A stretch of 64,000 bases of DNA, taken from contig CAZHEH010000003.1 in NCBI GenBank assembly GCA_964531695.1, forward strand, positions 1 through 64,000. Reading direction: 5' to 3'. Shown here one piece after another: positions 61,066 through 64,000 of the stretch; within the stretch, counting starts at the first letter, position 1; each line of letters starts with the position of its first letter. The translations under genes were made by a program, and so were the position numbers. The notes under the pieces were generated by a model. It was given only the letters and a program-made list of their open reading frames with translations, had not been told where the DNA came from and made no database searches. The stretch is from JAGXKT01 sp964531695. Lineage in GTDB: Bacteria; Planctomycetota; Phycisphaerae; SM23-33.

Positions 61066-62175
61066 TCAGATGGCTTTGCCGACGAGCAAGGCGTCGGTGA
61101 ACCGACCGACGATGCGACGGTTGGCGAACAGCAGCGGCAACAGCATCTGCAGAGAGCTACTGGGCGGCCGGAGGTAGTCGCCGAGTTCCTTTCGCCACAC
61201 CTTCCGGAAGTCTTCCAGAGCGGCCTGCGGGTCGTCGGTGTCCAGGGCGTCGTCGGCGACGCGCGCCGCCAGCAGGGCCGACCGCACGGAAGGCCAGAGC
61301 GTCTGCCCGCCGACCGCGTCCACGAATCCCCCGGCCGTGCCGACAAGCAGGCAGCGCTTGACCACGTGCGTTTCCAGGTCGAGCGCGGCGGCGGGGGGGT
61401 ACCACACACCGCCTTTGGCCTTGCCGAGGGCGACTCGCCGCGGCAGGATCTCCGCGCCCTGCAGATCCGCCACGAGTGTGGACAACTCCGCCGCGGGGTT
61501 GCCCGCCGCGGCCGCGTTCGACACGATCCGCATGTGCAACGTGTCGTCGACGACGAAGAACAGGCCCATCTGGCTCCGCTCGCGGGACTCGACCACATGG
61601 AGCGCCCCGTCGAGCCCGCCGTCGTCGCCGTCCAGCGGCACGTCCAGGCCGGTGACGATGAGCGGGACGGAGGGCGTCGTCTGAATCGGCAACGACAGGT
61701 CACTGACCACGTCGCTCGGCCGCCCGTGTGCGAGCAGGAGCAGCCGGGCCTGGGTCTGCGTCGTTCCGATGATCCGGACCCCGGAATCGTCCAGCCGGAG
61801 GGTCGGCGCCGTGCGGGAAGACCGACACTTGGCCCCCGCCTTCCGGGCTGCGTCCCGAATCGCTTCCGTCAGCCCGCCGGCGGGCAGAAAGTAGCCCAGC
61901 ACGCTGCGGCTCGTGCGCTGCTCTTGGCGGGACAACTCGGCGTCGTGGTACTCGACCCGCTTGAACGCTGCGCCGCCCACCCGTTGACGCAACGCGGACG
62001 GCAGGTCCGCCATGCGGAAGAAGTCGCCCGGAACCCAATCCGCCAGGGGGCTCTCCACCTCCGCGTGCGGGGCGCGGACGAGCGCCACGGACCGCCCCCT
62101 CGCAGCGAGGTAGCGTGCGGCCGCGCAACCCGCGGGCGTCTCGCCGAGAACCGCAATGTCGAAAGTCTGCGCCAT
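61066..62175 (-). CDS. Geranylgeranyl-reductase-like FAD oxidoreductase with degenerate FAD motif
   Basis: A 369-residue flavoprotein-like enzyme. The N-terminal Rossmann stretch IAVLGETPAGCAAARYLAARG fits the GxGxxG fold but has Glu-Thr in place of the second glycine region. A late VGTAGGFVDAVGGQT (about 290) matches the GDAAGxxxPxxGxGI FAD motif in form. The middle is a substrate domain as in halogenase/GGR-type proteins. ATG 62175 is chosen; upstream text is not protein-like. The substrate is unknown. It diverges from a PEGA lipoprotein gene. Confidence 0.68.
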   Translation of the reverse strand: MAQTFDIAVLGETPAGCAAARYLAARGRSVALVRAPHAEVESPLADWVPGDFFRMADLPSALRQRVGGAAFKRVEYHDAELSRQEQRTSRSVLGYFLPAGGLTEAIRDAARKAGAKCRSSRTAPTLRLDDSGVRIIGTTQTQARLLLLAHGRPSDVVSDLSLPIQTTPSVPLIVTGLDVPLDGDDGGLDGALHVVESRERSQMGLFFVVDDTLHMRIVSNAAAAGNPAAELSTLVADLQGAEILPRRVALGKAKGGVWYPPAAALDLETHVVKRCLLVGTAGGFVDAVGGQTLWPSVRSALLAARVADDALDTDDPQAALEDFRKVWRKELGDYLRPPSSSLQMLLPLLFANRRIVGRFTDALLVGKAI

Positions 62176-62277
62176 TGGCGGACATACCGTAGCGGGTGCG
62201 AGCCGCGCAGGCAACGGCATGCACTGGGAGCATTTTGGCCTTGCCTGGCACCGCGGCGGAAGGTAGAAGGTCGCGGC

Positions 62278-62682
62278 ATGAAGCGAAGCTGCGGGCTCAT
62301 CCTACTTTGCGCGGCCGTGGGGCTGTGCGGCTGCATCGAGCGGGAGCTGTACATCACTTCCGAGCCCGCCGGGGCGACCGTGTACGTTTCAGACGTTGAA
62401 GTGGGCGCCACGCCCGTGACCACGCCGTTCACCTGGCACGGCGAATACGAGATCATCCTCCGCAAGGACGGCTACGAGACGATCGTCGCGGCGCGGAACG
62501 TGCCCGCGAAGCTCTACGAGCTGCCCCCCATCGACCTGCTCTCGGCAATGGCGCCGTGGACGTACCACGACCGGCGACACTTCCATTTCGAGATGTCCGA
62601 GTTGGACCTGCCCGATGACGCTGAACTGATCGACAGCGCCCGGGAGCTGCGAGAGCGGACGCTGGAGCCGGTCGAGCCGTAA
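62278..62682 (+). CDS. PEGA-domain lipoprotein
   Basis: A 134-residue lipoprotein: signal peptide with lipobox LCGC (Cys19), then one PEGA domain (LYITSEPAGATVYVSDVEVG, TPFTWHGEYEIILRKDGYE) and a short acidic tail. PEGA domains bind surface proteins or glycan in the envelope of PVC-type bacteria. Its stop (62680-62682) abuts the stop of the convergent gene with no space between. Confidence 0.85.
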   Translation: MKRSCGLILLCAAVGLCGCIERELYITSEPAGATVYVSDVEVGATPVTTPFTWHGEYEIILRKDGYETIVAARNVPAKLYELPPIDLLSAMAPWTYHDRRHFHFEMSELDLPDDAELIDSARELRERTLEPVEP

Positions 62683-63612
62683 CTACGTGCCGGGTACGCC
62701 GCGGAGGAGGAGCGTGAAGATCCCGCCCGCCGGCATCGTCCGCGGCGTTTCTCGTTCGCGAAGCCGTTGCACAGCCATTTGGCCGATCTCGTCGCGAAAC
62801 ACCGTGAATACGCGTAGATCCGTCTGCGGCGTGTAGCGGACGTCCGGTACCGTGGTTTGCACGCTTTCGAGGTCTCCCTGCTCGTCGAACTCGTACGTCG
62901 CCTTTCTCACGTGGACTCCGAGGGCGAGATAGCCCACGGTGGCGGTCCGTTCGTTGACGGGGCTCACCGTGACGCGGGTCAGCACGGCATCGCCGCGCAG
63001 GGCCGTCGCGTAGGCCGGCATGTGGACGGCGACCGTGCCTTCGCCGACCGACGCGCCCGCCAACCGCGGCAGAAAGGTCATCGGCACGGCATCGGGCGGA
63101 AGCTGCGTTGAGGCCGTCTCGGGCGTGCTGCCGGTCCAGGCGACCTCGACCTTGAGTTTGCCGCCATCCAACTGAAGCCGCTGCCGGAAGGGATCGCGCG
63201 CCCGATTGTCGATCAGCATCGCCTTGTAGTCGGCCAATTCGCCTTCCGGCGAGAGCGACCATCGTTCGTCCTCGTGCACCAACTTAACGCGTCCGCCCGT
63301 GTCGTAGGCCGTGCGGATGCGCCGGCCGGCGTAGCCCTGCTCCGTTGGGCGCCACTCGACATAGATCGCCCCGACGGGCCGGCCGGAAGCATCCTCCCCG
63401 AGTAACCAGATCTCGCCGCCGTCCTTGCCCCAGGCCTCCTCCAAGCCGCCGTTGCGGAGTCGGGCGAGAATCTCCCGGCCGCGCTGCTCGGGGCGGAGCG
63501 TCCGCAGGTAGACCAGCGCTCCGGCCGCACCTACGCTGGCGAGCAGTACCAGGAACATCACCACGGCCACTCGGGGCCGGTACGAGGCGGGTCTCTCTCT
63601 GTCGGCTGCCAT
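62683..63612 (-). CDS. Membrane-anchored protein of unknown function
   Basis: A 309-residue protein with one N-terminal membrane helix (VAVVMFLVLLASVGAAGALVYL, about 15-36) and a beta-rich extracytoplasmic domain (AIYVEWRPTEQGYAGRR, GGKLKVEVAWTG, TRVTVSPVNERTATVGYLALG). No family recognised. ATG 63612 is chosen; upstream codons are open but not family-like. It diverges from lnt, so it may concern envelope lipoproteins, which is weak inference. Confidence 0.6.
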   Translation of the reverse strand: MAADRERPASYRPRVAVVMFLVLLASVGAAGALVYLRTLRPEQRGREILARLRNGGLEEAWGKDGGEIWLLGEDASGRPVGAIYVEWRPTEQGYAGRRIRTAYDTGGRVKLVHEDERWSLSPEGELADYKAMLIDNRARDPFRQRLQLDGGKLKVEVAWTGSTPETASTQLPPDAVPMTFLPRLAGASVGEGTVAVHMPAYATALRGDAVLTRVTVSPVNERTATVGYLALGVHVRKATYEFDEQGDLESVQTTVPDVRYTPQTDLRVFTVFRDEIGQMAVQRLRERETPRTMPAGGIFTLLLRGVPGT

Positions 63613-63749
63613 ACGCGCATGGTATCGGGCGTGCGTGGTAAAGCAAAGGCGGGGCAGCAGGTTCCTTGACGGCGGCAACGTCGCCACAGACAATACCCGC
63701 CGACCCGAAGCCGCCGGAACGCGACCCGCCCAGGGAGGAGACCGGCTGG

Positions 63750-64000
63750 ATGGCCGCCCGTCGCCACACCGTAAACCCCGCGAAGGTCAAGCACCACGCC
63801 AAGACGCTGGATGATGCGCCGCCGCCGGAGGTTTTCCAGCGCCGGTTGGAGCTGCGCCGCCGCCTGAGCGTCGCGCTGCTGTGTCTTCTGAGCACAGTGC
63901 TGCTGATCGTCTCCTTGCCGCCGTTCGACCTTTGGTTCCTGGGCTACCTGGCGATGGTGCCGTGGCTGCTGGCGCTGCTGGGCGGGGCCGGACGCCGATG
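63750..64000 (+). CDS. lnt: Apolipoprotein N-acyltransferase, N-terminal part (cut by window edge)
   Basis: The first 83 residues of a longer gene: a basic N-terminus of about 38 residues, then LSVALLCLLSTVLLIVSLPPFDLWFLGYLAMVPWLLAL, which carries the SxPPFDLWxLxxLAxVP pattern of Lnt membrane helices 1-2. Lnt adds the third acyl chain to lipoproteins, which fits the several lipoproteins here. GGGAGGAGA ends eight bases before ATG 63750. The nitrilase domain lies beyond the window. Confidence 0.78.
   Translation, partial: MAARRHTVNPAKVKHHAKTLDDAPPPEVFQRRLELRRRLSVALLCLLSTVLLIVSLPPFDLWFLGYLAMVPWLLALLGGAGRR

Overview
The window is a GC-rich (roughly two-thirds G+C by eye), gene-dense bacterial chromosome segment. 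It contains one run of 100 N (27756-27855), so it is a draft or metagenome scaffold. Gene content suggests a member of the Planctomycetota or a related PVC-type lineage: RHS fragments, a SASA/Ig/LamG secreted protein, a DUF5060-type glycoside hydrolase, PEGA and PilZ proteins, UroD-superfamily methyltransferase, HEAT and FHA proteins, and a Ser/Thr kinase inside a Tad pilus locus. This assignment is inferred from content only; no rRNA, tRNA or ribosomal protein gene is present to test it. No CRISPR array, insertion sequence or phage was seen.

Layout. 1-3718 (minus): two tandem RHS C-terminal cassettes. Each has an RHS core and a tip that looks like a serine alpha/beta-hydrolase, and each overlaps by ATGA a downstream predicted lipoprotein. 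This looks like a toxin/immunity array; cassette 1 carries a frameshift. 3719-5886: repeat-rich, apparently non-coding island with hairpin-rich long repeats, phased 10-bp repeats and an operator-like palindrome. 5887-8943: metallo-beta-lactamase-like protein and two CorC/HlyC-type transporters. 9058-11638 (minus): UroD-type methyltransferase, YjbQ and a D-2-hydroxyacid dehydrogenase. 11855-14560: large secreted SASA protein. 14634-15053: small coiled-coil/winged-helix protein. 15608-18181: ClpC. 18796-21383: ECF sigma factor with a giant membrane partner. 21753-23513: secreted DUF5060 protein. 23562-29627 (mostly minus): PBP4-type DacB, phosphofructokinase, ribokinase, two acetyltransferases and PurM, with a PilZ protein on plus.

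29793-48774 (plus): HEAT protein, then a Tad/Flp pilus locus of about 16 kb with two CpaF ATPases (one fused to an FHA domain), pilins, prepilin peptidase, TadE/TadG-like pseudopilins, CpaB, TadB, TadC, a 1091-residue transmembrane Ser/Thr kinase, an FHA-TPR membrane protein and two proteins of unknown role. Frequent 1-8 bp overlaps indicate one operon. No secretin, TadZ or TadD is present. The kinase plus two FHA proteins suggests that pilus assembly is under phospho-threonine control.

48784-64000: protease-like TPR protein with lost catalytic residues (minus), DsbD, a LepA gene that may be leaderless, then a minus-strand group (sugar transferase, ATP-grasp ligase with a probable CTG start, HAD phosphatase) preceded by an NAD-dependent sugar epimerase, an unrecognised protein coupled to DapF, a FAD oxidoreductase, a PEGA lipoprotein, a membrane-anchored protein of unknown function, and the start of Lnt at the right edge.
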